From positions 1 through 9,049 of the forward strand of contig AQSC01000015.1 of assembly GCA_000402775.1 (NCBI GenBank): a stretch of DNA of 9,049 nt, read 5' to 3'. This document shows positions 1 to 5,660 of this stretch, piece after piece (the stretch's first letter is position 1; each line of letters starts with the position of its first letter). The notes under the pieces were generated by a model. It was given only the letters and a program-made list of their open reading frames with translations, searched no databases and was not told where the DNA came from. This DNA comes from Euryarchaeota archaeon SCGC AAA252-I15 (lineage in GTDB: Archaea > Altiarchaeota > Altiarchaeia > IMC4 > SCGC-AAA252-I15). A program made the position numbers and the translations under genes.

Positions 1-41
1 CGCCTTTCATCTGCGGGCTAAAAGCCCGCAGTATTCAGGCG
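1..41. repeat. Nested inverted repeat (hairpin)
   Basis: CTGCGGGCT (11-19) and AGCCCGCAG (23-31) form a perfect 9-bp stem with an AAA loop, nested inside CGCCT (1-5) and AGGCG (37-41). Read on the minus strand it has the form stem-TTTTAG-stem, where TAG is the stop of the 34-codon ORF at 18-122. Hairpins of this shape at a tnpB stop codon are known from right ends of IS200/IS605-family elements, so this may be a solo end or remnant. It could equally be an intrinsic terminator or cruciform. The perfect stem is seen; the transposon link is inference. Confidence 0.5.
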
Positions 42-122
42 ACCAAGGTAATAATCGATACATGCTTCTAACGTACGTAAGTACTGCTCCTTATCCTTAT
101 CGTAATTAACTATTATTTTCAT
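18..122 (-). CDS. Possible 34-aa ORF of unknown function
   Basis: An ATG-started ORF of 34 codons on the minus strand begins MKIIVNYDKDKEQ, ends LGRLNTAGF, and has its TAG stop in the loop of the hairpin at 11-31. It has no SD. The A/T-rich segment TTTAATAAATTTTT lies about 20-30 bp upstream and could be the TATA box of a leaderless transcript. An in-frame TAA lies 12 nt before the ATG, so it is not the 3' end of a longer frame. No family is recognised. It could be a genuine microprotein, a transposon relic, or chance. Confidence 0.2.
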   Translation of the reverse strand: MKIIVNYDKDKEQYLRTLEACIDYYLGRLNTAGF

Positions 123-282
123 AGGGTAGTTACATTACGGGAAAAATTTATTAAATAATCAGTAAAATAAAGAAAACTCTTTCAGTCTATCGTTTTTTTT
201 TATTCGTAAAATTTTTTGTCTGCTTCTGTCATGTTGATGGCGCCTGCTGCTTGAGTTGGACGAGTAGGGTTTGTCTGGGAGG

Positions 283-2172
283 TTATGTTACGCCTTTTTT
301 GTAGGCTCCCATAGTGTACTCTGCGGGTTTTTTTGTTTTTTCGCCTTTCAGGATTTGTTGGTAAGTTTGTATTATGGTGGTGTCTCCGTCCGTCACGTCT
401 ATCAGAAACTTACGTACTTTGTTTTTGCGCAGCGCCAGTATTTTGTCGAATAAGCCGAGTGGGATGCTGTTGAGTATCTGCTTGTGCTCGTGCTCATTCC
501 GCACAGGGAAAACATAGCCTGCCTCGTCTTTCAGCATGTTTTCTTTAAGAGCGTAGCGTGTCGTCATAAGGGGTATTCTGCCGTGAGCGTAGACTGCAAA
601 CCGCTTGTCTTTGAAGTCGGCAATCTCCTTGAGGGACAATTCCGGAGAAATCACGGGAATCATCCCGCGGTTGTTGAAGTAGGTTACGTCAACATCGTTG
701 AATGCGTTACAAGATACGTCCAGGTAGACTTCCCTACCCGAAAGGGATGATGCGACACCCAAATCACCGCACAAAACTGAAACAGGGTTTTTGGCTTCCA
801 CAATACCCAACGCTGCTTCAGCACTCCACTGGCTAAGGCACCGCGGTATGAAAGCACCTATCGCCCCGCCAGGGTAGTCTGGGGCGAACAAGTTGTAGTA
901 TATGCGGGAGACGCCCAAATCCGCTGACTTTCGGGCGTCGCTTAGAGAGTACGCCTTGACGAGCAGGACCTCGCCCGCAAGATGGTTTGATCGCGATTTA
1001 GGCGGAGTGTATTTTTTTGGCGTCCTGTCAAAGCGTATCGGCTTGGTTTTTCTCGGCTTAGATTTGCTTCTTCTTTGGACTGCCGAAGTCAATGTGAGTA
1101 TGTCACCTTCACCCGCATTTAAGCTAAGCTTTACCGTCCTACCTGCCAAAGCCTTCTGGACTTTCCGACCTTTGTAGACGATGCTTTTCACAGTGTCTCC
1201 GTGTCTTCCGTGTTTAGTCGCAACTCCGACGCCATCACCGATGCGAACTTCTGTCCGAAGTCTGACAAGGCCGCCTGAGCCGACGACGCCCACGAGCACG
1301 CCCCTCTTGCTTGATGCTTTTGGAGTAACAACGTCGAATTCCTTCAGTAGGGCACCGGGAGTGTAGCTTCGGCTGAACGCAATCTCCATGTCAGTGAAAG
1401 CGTCTTCATCGAAAACACCATCGTCGATTGCATGCCGGTATAATGCCGTCGCAGCCCCAACGTAGCCGTAGCTCCTCATCCGCCCCTCAATTTTAAGTGA
1501 CGTAACCCCCGCCGCAATTATTAATGCGACTTCACGTGCAACACACAAGTCTCTCGTGGAAAGTTGGAACCGGCTGCCGTATCTTTTCCTGCAGGGTTGA
1601 GCGCACGAACCCCGGTTTCCGCTCCGCCCGAAGAGAAAACTTGAAAACAAACACTGGCCGCTTATGCTAAAACACAATGCACCCTGAACGAAGACTTCGA
1701 CGGGTATTCTAGTTTTTTCTGTGAATTCTTTCACCTGTTTTAGCGTGAACTCGCGCGGCAGAATCACCCTGTCGAATCCGGCAAGAAGGCTCTGGAAGTA
1801 GGAGTTGAATATGGACGCCTGCGTCGAGGCGTGAAACTCCATGTCAGGGAATGCCTTCTTCAAATCCCGTGCAAAAGAAACCTCCTGAAGTATCACCGCG
1901 TCGGCGTTTTCCGCGTAAGCGCGCTCAACAAGCTTGAAGTAGTCTGAAAGCTCACTGTTTTTTACCAGCGTGTTTAAGGCAAGATGGGTTTTGACTCCGC
2001 GGTCATGGCAGTAGCCGACCACCGCGCCCAACTCGTCAACCCTGAAGTTTTCAGCCCTCAACCGGGCATTGTATTTCCCAACTCCAAAGTAGACTGCGTC
2101 AGCACCCTCGGAAACCGCAGCCTTGAGGCAATCCCAACCCCCGGCAGGCGAAAGAAGCTCCACAAAAGCCAT
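283..2172 (-). CDS. Peptidase U32-family protein, RlhA/TrhP-like (probable RNA hydroxylation factor)
   Basis: This 629-aa protein belongs to family U32. Despite the 'peptidase' name, characterised bacterial members (RlhA, TrhP) hydroxylate rRNA or tRNA bases. The N-terminal half shows LLSPAGGWDCLKAAV (6-20), GADAVYFG, the U32 signature VEVFVQGALCFSISGQC (158-174), GSCAQPCR with Cys190 and Cys194, and LKIEGRMRS (226-234). Cys167, Cys174, Cys190 and Cys194 are the likely Fe-S ligands. A beta-barrel-like segment follows (about 288-365), then a basic linker. The second half (about 398-600) repeats the fold, with YLDVSCNAFN and GRIPLMTTR, but lacks a second Cys cluster. The C-terminus TMGAYKKGV matches the terminal motif of the family. 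Length is close to RlhA (about 650 aa). The ATG at 2172 opens directly on the family's N-terminal strand; GATTTACAT about 20-27 nt upstream may be its TATA box. An IS sits 52 bp upstream. The exact RNA target cannot be read from sequence. Confidence 0.9.
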   Translation of the reverse strand: MAFVELLSPAGGWDCLKAAVSEGADAVYFGVGKYNARLRAENFRVDELGAVVGYCHDRGVKTHLALNTLVKNSELSDYFKLVERAYAENADAVILQEVSFARDLKKAFPDMEFHASTQASIFNSYFQSLLAGFDRVILPREFTLKQVKEFTEKTRIPVEVFVQGALCFSISGQCLFSSFLFGRSGNRGSCAQPCRKRYGSRFQLSTRDLCVAREVALIIAAGVTSLKIEGRMRSYGYVGAATALYRHAIDDGVFDEDAFTDMEIAFSRSYTPGALLKEFDVVTPKASSKRGVLVGVVGSGGLVRLRTEVRIGDGVGVATKHGRHGDTVKSIVYKGRKVQKALAGRTVKLSLNAGEGDILTLTSAVQRRSKSKPRKTKPIRFDRTPKKYTPPKSRSNHLAGEVLLVKAYSLSDARKSADLGVSRIYYNLFAPDYPGGAIGAFIPRCLSQWSAEAALGIVEAKNPVSVLCGDLGVASSLSGREVYLDVSCNAFNDVDVTYFNNRGMIPVISPELSLKEIADFKDKRFAVYAHGRIPLMTTRYALKENMLKDEAGYVFPVRNEHEHKQILNSIPLGLFDKILALRKNKVRKFLIDVTDGDTTIIQTYQQILKGEKTKKPAEYTMGAYKKGVT

Positions 2173-2224
2173 GATTAAATATTAGAGGGAATGTAAATCA
2201 AAAAAAAGAGACTGGAAAAAAGAA

Positions 2225-2249
2225 AGGTGATTAGGGAGTTTTCGTACCA
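2225..2249 (+). repeat. Left terminal inverted repeat of the IS1595-type element
   Basis: AGGTGATT (2225-2232), an AGGGAG G-tract, TTTT, then CGTACCA (2243-2249). It pairs with 3085-3120. The outer 8 bp and the inner 7 bp are identical between ends, while the middle differs in length and in TTTT versus AAAA. Confidence 0.8.
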
Positions 2250-2285
2250 GTTTTTGCGTGTAAACGTTATACGTAACTGGTAAAA

Positions 2286-3082
2286 GTGTTGGGAAAGTTT
2301 ACCGTAAAGTTTTTGGAGGGTAGGAAGTGTATTTCCTGCGGCGGTTACGGCATGTGCCGTCTTGCTGACGGCAGGGTTAAATGCCGTAAGTGCCGGAGAG
2401 TTTACAGCCTCCAAAAGATGCGGAAGGATTTGGAGGTTCTCCGCTACTTCAGCTTGGAGTTGAGCGCGAACCGGGCTGCAAGCGAGCTGGGTTTAAGCTA
2501 CAAGACGGTTCGCAGTAGATACATGTTTTTCCGCGAGAAAATCGCGGAATACTGCCTGGAAAACTTCCGTAAACTACGCGGTGAACTCGAGATCGATGAG
2601 ACGTATTTCGGCGGGAAACGCAAGGGCAAGCGCGGTCGCGGAGCACACAACAAGATTATTGTTTTCGGGACGCGAGGGATGAAGTCCCTGCGCGCAGCGA
2701 CATAAAAGTCGCTCGCGTACTGGAACGCAATGGACAAGTCTACACTACCGTAGTCCCGGATGTTAGCGCCGCGACTTTGATGGCCGAAATCGAGGCGAAG
2801 ACTGAGAAGGGGTCGGTGTACTACACCGACTGCTTCAAAAGCTACAAGAGCCTGAAACAATACGGAAAACACTGTCGCATCAACAAGGAACATGCCTGGG
2901 CCAAAGGCCGCACACACATCAACGGAATCGAAGGATTCTGGAGTTTCGCCAAGGAGAGGTTTCACAAATACCACGGAATCCACAAAGAAAACTACCACCT
3001 CTACCTCAAGGAAATGGAGTTCCGCTTCAACAACCGGAACTCCAACATATTTAATAAAATGTTCAATATAACCTACACGTAA
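2286..3082 (+). pseudogene. IS1595-family (ISXO2-like) transposase, frame-disrupted
   Basis: The first part (2286-2705, GTG start, 139 codons) has a zinc ribbon with Cys15/Cys18 and Cys33/Cys36, a helix-turn-helix (about 58-80) and the first catalytic motif LEIDETYFGGKRKG with Asp104. The second part, in another frame and readable from at least 2717 to 3082, carries LERNGQVYTTVVPDVS, the second Asp in VYYTDCFKSY, the HINGIEGFWSFAK motif and a LKEMEFRFN tail. These are the expected order and spacing for the DDE_Tnp_IS1595 domain. The frame is lost at a 47-bp palindromic segment (2670-2716). Removing exactly that segment rejoins the two frames and gives the family-like IIVFG-VLERNGQVY. The first frame otherwise runs to TAA at 2703-2705, before the second Asp, so the product should be inactive. 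The 206-aa frame on the opposite strand is a shadow. Confidence 0.88.
2670..2718. repeat. Palindromic insertion in the transposase gene (47 bp net, cloverleaf-like)
   Basis: ACGCGAG (2670-2676) and CTCGCGT (2712-2718) form an outer 7-bp stem. Inside are hairpin AGGGA/TCCCT (2675-2679 and 2685-2689, loop TGAAG), palindrome GCGCGC (2690-2695) and hairpin AGCGAC/GTCGCT (2696-2701 and 2708-2713, loop ATAAAA). Net extra sequence relative to an intact frame is 2670-2716, 47 bp, which shifts the frame. The downstream frame stays open through the segment. No flanking duplication is evident. It resembles small palindromic or REP-like elements, but no family is recognised. Confidence 0.65.
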
Positions 3083-3084
3083 TT

Positions 3085-3120
3085 TGGTACGTTTTCCCCC
3101 CCCCCCCCCCCCAATCACCT
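3085..3120 (-). repeat. Right terminal inverted repeat with C17 homopolymer
   Basis: Read on the minus strand: AGGTGATT, a run of 17 G, AAAA, CGTACCA. The homopolymer is C at 3096-3112 on the plus strand. The left end has only AGGGAG in the same place, so the tract appears to have expanded by about 11 bp. Its length is also a likely sequencing or assembly error site. Confidence 0.8.
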
Positions 3121-3125
3121 AAAAG

Positions 3126-3138
3126 AAAAATATAATAC
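3126..3138 (+). promoter_or_regulatory. TATA-box promoter for the 3158 locus
   Basis: AAAAATATAATAC is a good archaeal TATA element, with A-rich sequence where a BRE would lie. Its centre is about 26 bp before 3158, the usual TATA-to-start distance, so transcription should begin almost at the ATG. The element lies just outside the right IS end. Before the IS arrived it may have stood between this locus and the divergent U32 gene. Confidence 0.5.
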
Positions 3139-3157
3139 GCCCCCATTTATTGCGTAC

Positions 3158-3270
3158 ATGAAGCCTATCCCTTGCGACCCCACACCAAAGTTTTTACTTC
3201 GAATCCTGTCCGAAGCGTTTAACTTAAGTATCTTAGGATATGGGGAACTGGGGTGTAGGGTAGGATTTTT
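3158..3270 (+). ncRNA. Candidate structured small RNA, unknown family
   Basis: The stretch from the predicted start to a T5 run folds on paper into a closed multibranch shape. CCTA/TAGG (3164-3167 with 3261-3264) and CCC/GGG (3169-3171 with 3258-3260), then an internal loop, then CCCCA/TGGGG (3178-3182 with 3249-3253). Inside are hairpins CTTCG/CGAAG (3197-3201, 3211-3215) and CTTAAG/CTTAGG with one G-U pair (3223-3228, 3232-3237). ATTTTT follows the outer stem at 3265. Promoter, compact fold and T-tract together suggest an RNA gene. The same stretch is an open 39-codon frame, so a peptide is the alternative. No tRNA, 5S or snoRNA signature was found. Confidence 0.3.
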
Positions 3271-3277
3271 AACTTAA
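3158..3277 (+). CDS. Possible 39-aa leaderless ORF overlapping the candidate RNA
   Basis: ATG at 3158 sits where transcription from the TATA box at 3126-3138 should start. The frame begins MKPIPCDPTPKFLL and ends TAA at 3275-3277. Composition is protein-like, with a hydrophobic centre and two Cys, but no family is recognised and there is no SD. It competes with the structured-RNA reading of the same bases. Confidence 0.25.
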   Translation: MKPIPCDPTPKFLLRILSEAFNLSILGYGELGCRVGFLT

Positions 3278-3308
3278 TCTTTCTAATATTTTATTACTAG
3301 GGGTTGGT

Positions 3309-3470
3309 TTGTCGTGCCTGTATTCCTTCCGGGGTTTCATTGAACAGTTCAACGCGCAGGCAGTTGAAATACTCGATGGAAAACCGTCGAACATCACGGT
3401 GAATGAGAATCTGGAGGCATCCCGAACAATCATAAAAGAACGCCTCGAAAAAGTTAAACAACAAGAATAA
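3309..3470 (+). CDS. Small 53-aa protein of unknown function
   Basis: The TTG start at 3309 is preceded by AGGGGT beginning 10 nt upstream, in the same register as the SDs of the other genes here. A TATA-like TAATATTTTATT lies about 20-25 bp upstream. The product starts MSCLYSFRGFIEQFNAQA and ends in a charged helix, KERLEKVKQQE; the middle reads ILDGKPSNITVNENLEA. This looks like a folded N-terminal part plus an amphipathic tail, but no family is recognised. It converges on the large surface-protein gene, with 12 bp between the two stops. The frame is open back to about 3273 but has no better start. The opposite-strand ORF at 3269-3478 is a shadow. Confidence 0.45.
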   Translation: MSCLYSFRGFIEQFNAQAVEILDGKPSNITVNENLEASRTIIKERLEKVKQQE

Positions 3471-3482
3471 GCGCACATACTT

Positions 3483-5123
3483 CTAGATGTTGAGGGCTAG
3501 GCTTATCAGATTCCAGCCGACTATTAGAAGTGTTCGGCTTTCGTCAGGTTCTACAGTGATTGATCCAGTGAGTGATGGGTTTACCTGGCAGTGGTAGGTC
3601 AAGTTCATGGGATTTGGAAATTGAAATGAGTAGGATTGACCTTGAGATAGGTTCCCAGAGTCGAACAGGGTTTCGTTGTCGTCGACTACTCGGTGGACTG
3701 TGGAATCCTTGTTAGTCCAGTTCACATAATTTGAGACATTTATTGAAATGGAAGAAGGCACGAATTGAGTGTCTGTGATGTTAACGGATAGTATCACAGG
3801 AACTGTAGTTGTGGACGTAGTCGAAGTTGAGGTTGTTGAGGTCGTGGAAGTCGTTGAAACGGGTGTGGTACAAAAGCTTGCGCAGGCGCCGGACTGGTTT
3901 GAGTCGTTAAAGTTTAAGACTGTACCGCAAGTGTTCACGCCCCCAGAGTTTGGTCCATAGCTGGACTCTGAATACTCGTAAAGAAGGCATCCGAGACCGG
4001 CGTGATCTGAAAGATTGTATACACCATAATCCGACTTGTATTCTTCCCACTCGTTCATAAGGCGGTTTAAAGACTCGTTAAAAGATGAGAAGGCAGAATC
4101 AGAGAAAAAGCGTGTAGGGCAATGGCTGACGTCATCCTTCCTGATTGCATACTCTACGATGCCGAAACTCGAGTTATCGTGGCGGGGATCGTTGTATGGA
4201 CCCGGGAAAGGATAAAGTTTTCCGGGAGTTCCCAAAAAATCACCCGTAGATACTGGGTCACTCACTGAAACCGTCAAGTTCATGATGTGGTCGATGAAAA
4301 GAATGTAGTTACTAAGTGTTGGATCAGAAGGTACGATAGATATCTCATAGTCGAGAGAGTCCGGCTGATAAGCCGCCATAGTCATAGTACCATTGAACAT
4401 GGCATACACGCTTGCATCCTCGGCCATGTAAAAAGTGTATTCTGGAAGTCTCTTGTATCCGCCGAGATGGCTATCAACAACCACACCCATCTCCCAGAAT
4501 ACCTTCCCAAACGCAGGATCAAAGACAAGCCCCCCAGCAAGGAGGGTATCATTGTCGAAGGGTGCAAGGTCAAGTCCCGGGTGGTGGATGAAGGGGGGGT
4601 CATCGGGAGGGTCAAGCTTGGGGCCACCGTTTAATATGTCTAGAGAATCCCCCACAACCTGATTGTTTGCGCAGACGAAGTTGTTATCAATATTGCTTCC
4701 CAAACTCACCTGATCAAAGTAGACGCCGTAGTGCAAGTTTTCTGAAATGTTGTTGTTTGTAAGATTGTTTACATGAGAATTTTCTATCACAACACCATGC
4801 GAGTTATTTGTTATCGAGTTAGAAGTGATTGTAGTGTTTTGAGAATAGTAGATGGAGACGCCTCTTTCGAAGTTTGTTAAAATACAGTTTCTAATGGTGT
4901 TGTGGCTTGAACGGTTCACAGTTACAGCTACTCCAGAACCATTCCCAGAAATTGTGAATCCTTGACAATCGAGCGTGGAAGTGCCGCTTCCAAAGGCTAA
5001 GCCAGCTCCCGTACAAAATAAGTTTCCAGAGAGAGTATTCAACCCCCAGTCGAGAGTGTCACCGCAGGATAAAGCTGAAGCGATGGAGGACGCGAGGATT
5101 AAGGCAAGGAGGATATGTTTCAT
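3483..5123 (-). CDS. Exported beta-helix protein with Thr/Ser stalk and degenerate cupredoxin domain
   Basis: This 546-aa secreted protein starts with a signal peptide, MKHILLALILASSIASA. Residues about 48-155 are parallel beta-helix repeats (NosD-like), rich in N-N-x-I steps such as NTTITSNSITNN. Residues about 160-415 form an uncharacterised, Pro-rich region with several Cys. A Thr/Ser stalk (419-440) leads to a cupredoxin-like domain (about 443-526): FVPSSISI, VNWTNKDSTVH, LFDSGNLSQGQSYSFQF, LTYHCQVNPSLTG. In plastocyanin-type proteins the copper ligands are His, Cys, His and Met. Here His477 and Cys512 remain, but the expected second His and the Met are Asn515 and Leu518. The protein then ends at GWNLISLALNI, like the first residues of a further GWNLIS-type archaeal surface domain, so it may be truncated. 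An alternative ATG at 5168 adds 15 residues; it has an AGGA 12 nt upstream but would give an odd double signal sequence. Confidence 0.8.
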   Translation of the reverse strand: MKHILLALILASSIASALSCGDTLDWGLNTLSGNLFCTGAGLAFGSGTSTLDCQGFTISGNGSGVAVTVNRSSHNTIRNCILTNFERGVSIYYSQNTTITSNSITNNSHGVVIENSHVNNLTNNNISENLHYGVYFDQVSLGSNIDNNFVCANNQVVGDSLDILNGGPKLDPPDDPPFIHHPGLDLAPFDNDTLLAGGLVFDPAFGKVFWEMGVVVDSHLGGYKRLPEYTFYMAEDASVYAMFNGTMTMAAYQPDSLDYEISIVPSDPTLSNYILFIDHIMNLTVSVSDPVSTGDFLGTPGKLYPFPGPYNDPRHDNSSFGIVEYAIRKDDVSHCPTRFFSDSAFSSFNESLNRLMNEWEEYKSDYGVYNLSDHAGLGCLLYEYSESSYGPNSGGVNTCGTVLNFNDSNQSGACASFCTTPVSTTSTTSTTSTSTTSTTTVPVILSVNITDTQFVPSSISINVSNYVNWTNKDSTVHRVVDDNETLFDSGNLSQGQSYSFQFPNPMNLTYHCQVNPSLTGSITVEPDESRTLLIVGWNLISLALNI

Positions 5124-5164
5124 ACAATCAAAGTATTTTATTACAAGAAAAAAAATCAGGAGAG

Positions 5165-5281
5165 TCATTGTTTTATTCCTTTAGAGTCGTAAATGTTTGC
5201 AATGCAGAAAGTTATTTTCCCGGAGCCTTTGAGTATTTCAGGATTCATGAGGCCTGAGACGCTTGCAAGGTGATGGAACAT
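5165..5281 (-). CDS. Possible 38-aa ORF or gene remnant, overlapping the next start
   Basis: ATG at 5281 opens a 38-codon frame containing NPEILKGSGKITFCIANIYD. Its TGA overlaps the alternative ATG (5168) of the large surface protein as ATGA, a layout typical of translational coupling. AAGGAG lies only 2 nt before the ATG, too close to be an ideal SD. The sequence is protein-like, but no family is recognised. It lies between the two-TM protein and the surface protein on the same strand and could be a relic. Confidence 0.27.
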   Translation of the reverse strand: MFHHLASVSGLMNPEILKGSGKITFCIANIYDSKGIKQ

Positions 5282-5315
5282 TACTCCTTATTGCAAGGTT
5301 AGAAAAACGAGTAGG

Positions 5316-5486
5316 CTAAAGAATTTTCTTGCATAGTATAAAGGTTGCTAGGATCGTCAACACTCCCATAGGGATTCCAATAAACAATGAGAAAAATACC
5401 TCGCCTTGAAGCAGTTCCGTCACGAATATCATTGTGAGAAACCCGAATACCAGCGATACTGCAAGTACAAACAATGTTTTTTTCAA
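5316..5486 (-). CDS. Small two-TM membrane protein, 56 aa
   Basis: TTG at 5486 starts a 56-aa frame: MKKTLFVLAVSLVFGFLTMI forms the first hydrophobic segment, a short acidic loop ELLQGE (24-29) follows, then the second hydrophobic segment (about 31-51) and a basic end, CKKIL. AGAGGC lies upstream with AGG 10 nt before the TTG, in register with the other SDs. A TATA-like ATAATATA lies further upstream, near 5535-5542. The hairpin CC-AGTG-GG, flanked by A and T runs, at about 5505-5521 is in its leader. No family is recognised. The function is unknown, but the frame, start signals and topology are convincing for a real gene. Confidence 0.6.
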   Translation of the reverse strand: MKKTLFVLAVSLVFGFLTMIFVTELLQGEVFFSLFIGIPMGVLTILATFILCKKIL

Positions 5487-5581
5487 TTTAACGCCTCTTT
5501 TAAAAAACCAGTGGGTTTTTAAGCTTATGATTCGTATATTATGGTTGCGTAAATGATTTTTAAGTAATAGTTCAACGGGAT

Positions 5582-5590
5582 TTTATATGA
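5582..5590 (+). promoter_or_regulatory. TATA-like box of the cold-shock gene
   Basis: TTTATATGA, preceded by AACGGGAT, lies about 75 bp before the cold-shock start. Initiation about 26 bp downstream, near 5612, would give a leader of about 50 nt. Part of the leader could act as a temperature-responsive RNA, but no strong fold is visible. Confidence 0.4.
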
Positions 5591-5645
5591 TTTTTCTTCC
5601 AGAATTATAGCTTAACCAATCCCTTTACGCGTAATAAACTTTGAC

Positions 5646-5655
5646 AGGAGGTGAT
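5646..5655 (+). promoter_or_regulatory. Full-length Shine-Dalgarno of the cold-shock gene
   Basis: AGGAGGTGAT matches the complement of the conserved 3' end of 16S rRNA over 10 bases and sits 5 nt before the ATG. It is the strongest ribosome binding site in the window, as expected for a highly translated gene, and sets the register used to judge the other starts. Confidence 0.9.
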
Positions 5656-5660
5656 ATCAA

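Larger units (their letters stand above)
2225..3120 (+). mobile_element. IS1595-type insertion sequence, about 896 bp, with broken transposase
   Basis: The two ends are inverted copies. The left end begins AGGTGATT at 2225, and the right end, read on the minus strand, begins AGGTGATT at 3120; the element holds one transposase-like frame pair. The motif CGTACCA recurs in both ends (2243-2249; reverse complement 3085-3091). The bases outside are alike: AAAAGAA precedes 2225 and follows 3120. If the left edge is 2226 the match becomes 8 bp (AAAAGAAA), the usual IS1595 target duplication. The flanks are A-rich, so this duplication is plausible but not certain. The target lies between the U32 gene and the 3158 locus, separating what was probably a shared divergent promoter region. 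Confidence 0.85.

Noticed and set aside
123..282. Searched for a gene in the spacer left of the U32 gene
   Set aside because: Only very short frames are present, for example 10 codons on the minus strand. The spacer is A/T-rich and may hold the U32 terminator.
196..290. Extension of the U32 C-terminus by -1 frameshift
   Set aside because: The -1 frame is open for 28 codons, but the family's terminal motif ends right at the TAA, and the A6-G run is out of phase for a slippery heptamer.
2655..2705. Programmed -1 frameshift in the transposase
   Set aside because: No X XXY YYZ heptamer lies in phase before the hairpins, and a 47-bp insertion explains the break and restores the consensus exactly.
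2498..3118. 206-aa open frame on the minus strand
   Set aside because: It is antisense to the transposase, whose motifs are clear on the plus strand, and it includes the poly-C run as poly-Gly.
3195..3216. tRNA T-arm-like TTCGAATCC
   Set aside because: The flanking bases do not form a 5-bp T stem and no acceptor, D or anticodon arms fit.
3164..3270. 5S rRNA-like stretch (GGGGAACTGGGGTGTAGGG resembles the 3' part of 5S)
   Set aside because: The 5' half lacks the conserved loop A-C sequence, and helix I would have to pair with A/T-rich flanks that do not match.
3808..3860. Short tandem-repeat-like tract
   Set aside because: It encodes the Thr/Ser stalk (STTSTT), a common surface-protein linker. 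There are no unique spacers and it is not a CRISPR array.
5263..5299. Direct repeat TTGCAAGGT, two copies 28 bp apart
   Set aside because: The repeats are only 9 bp, with no further structure; probably chance.
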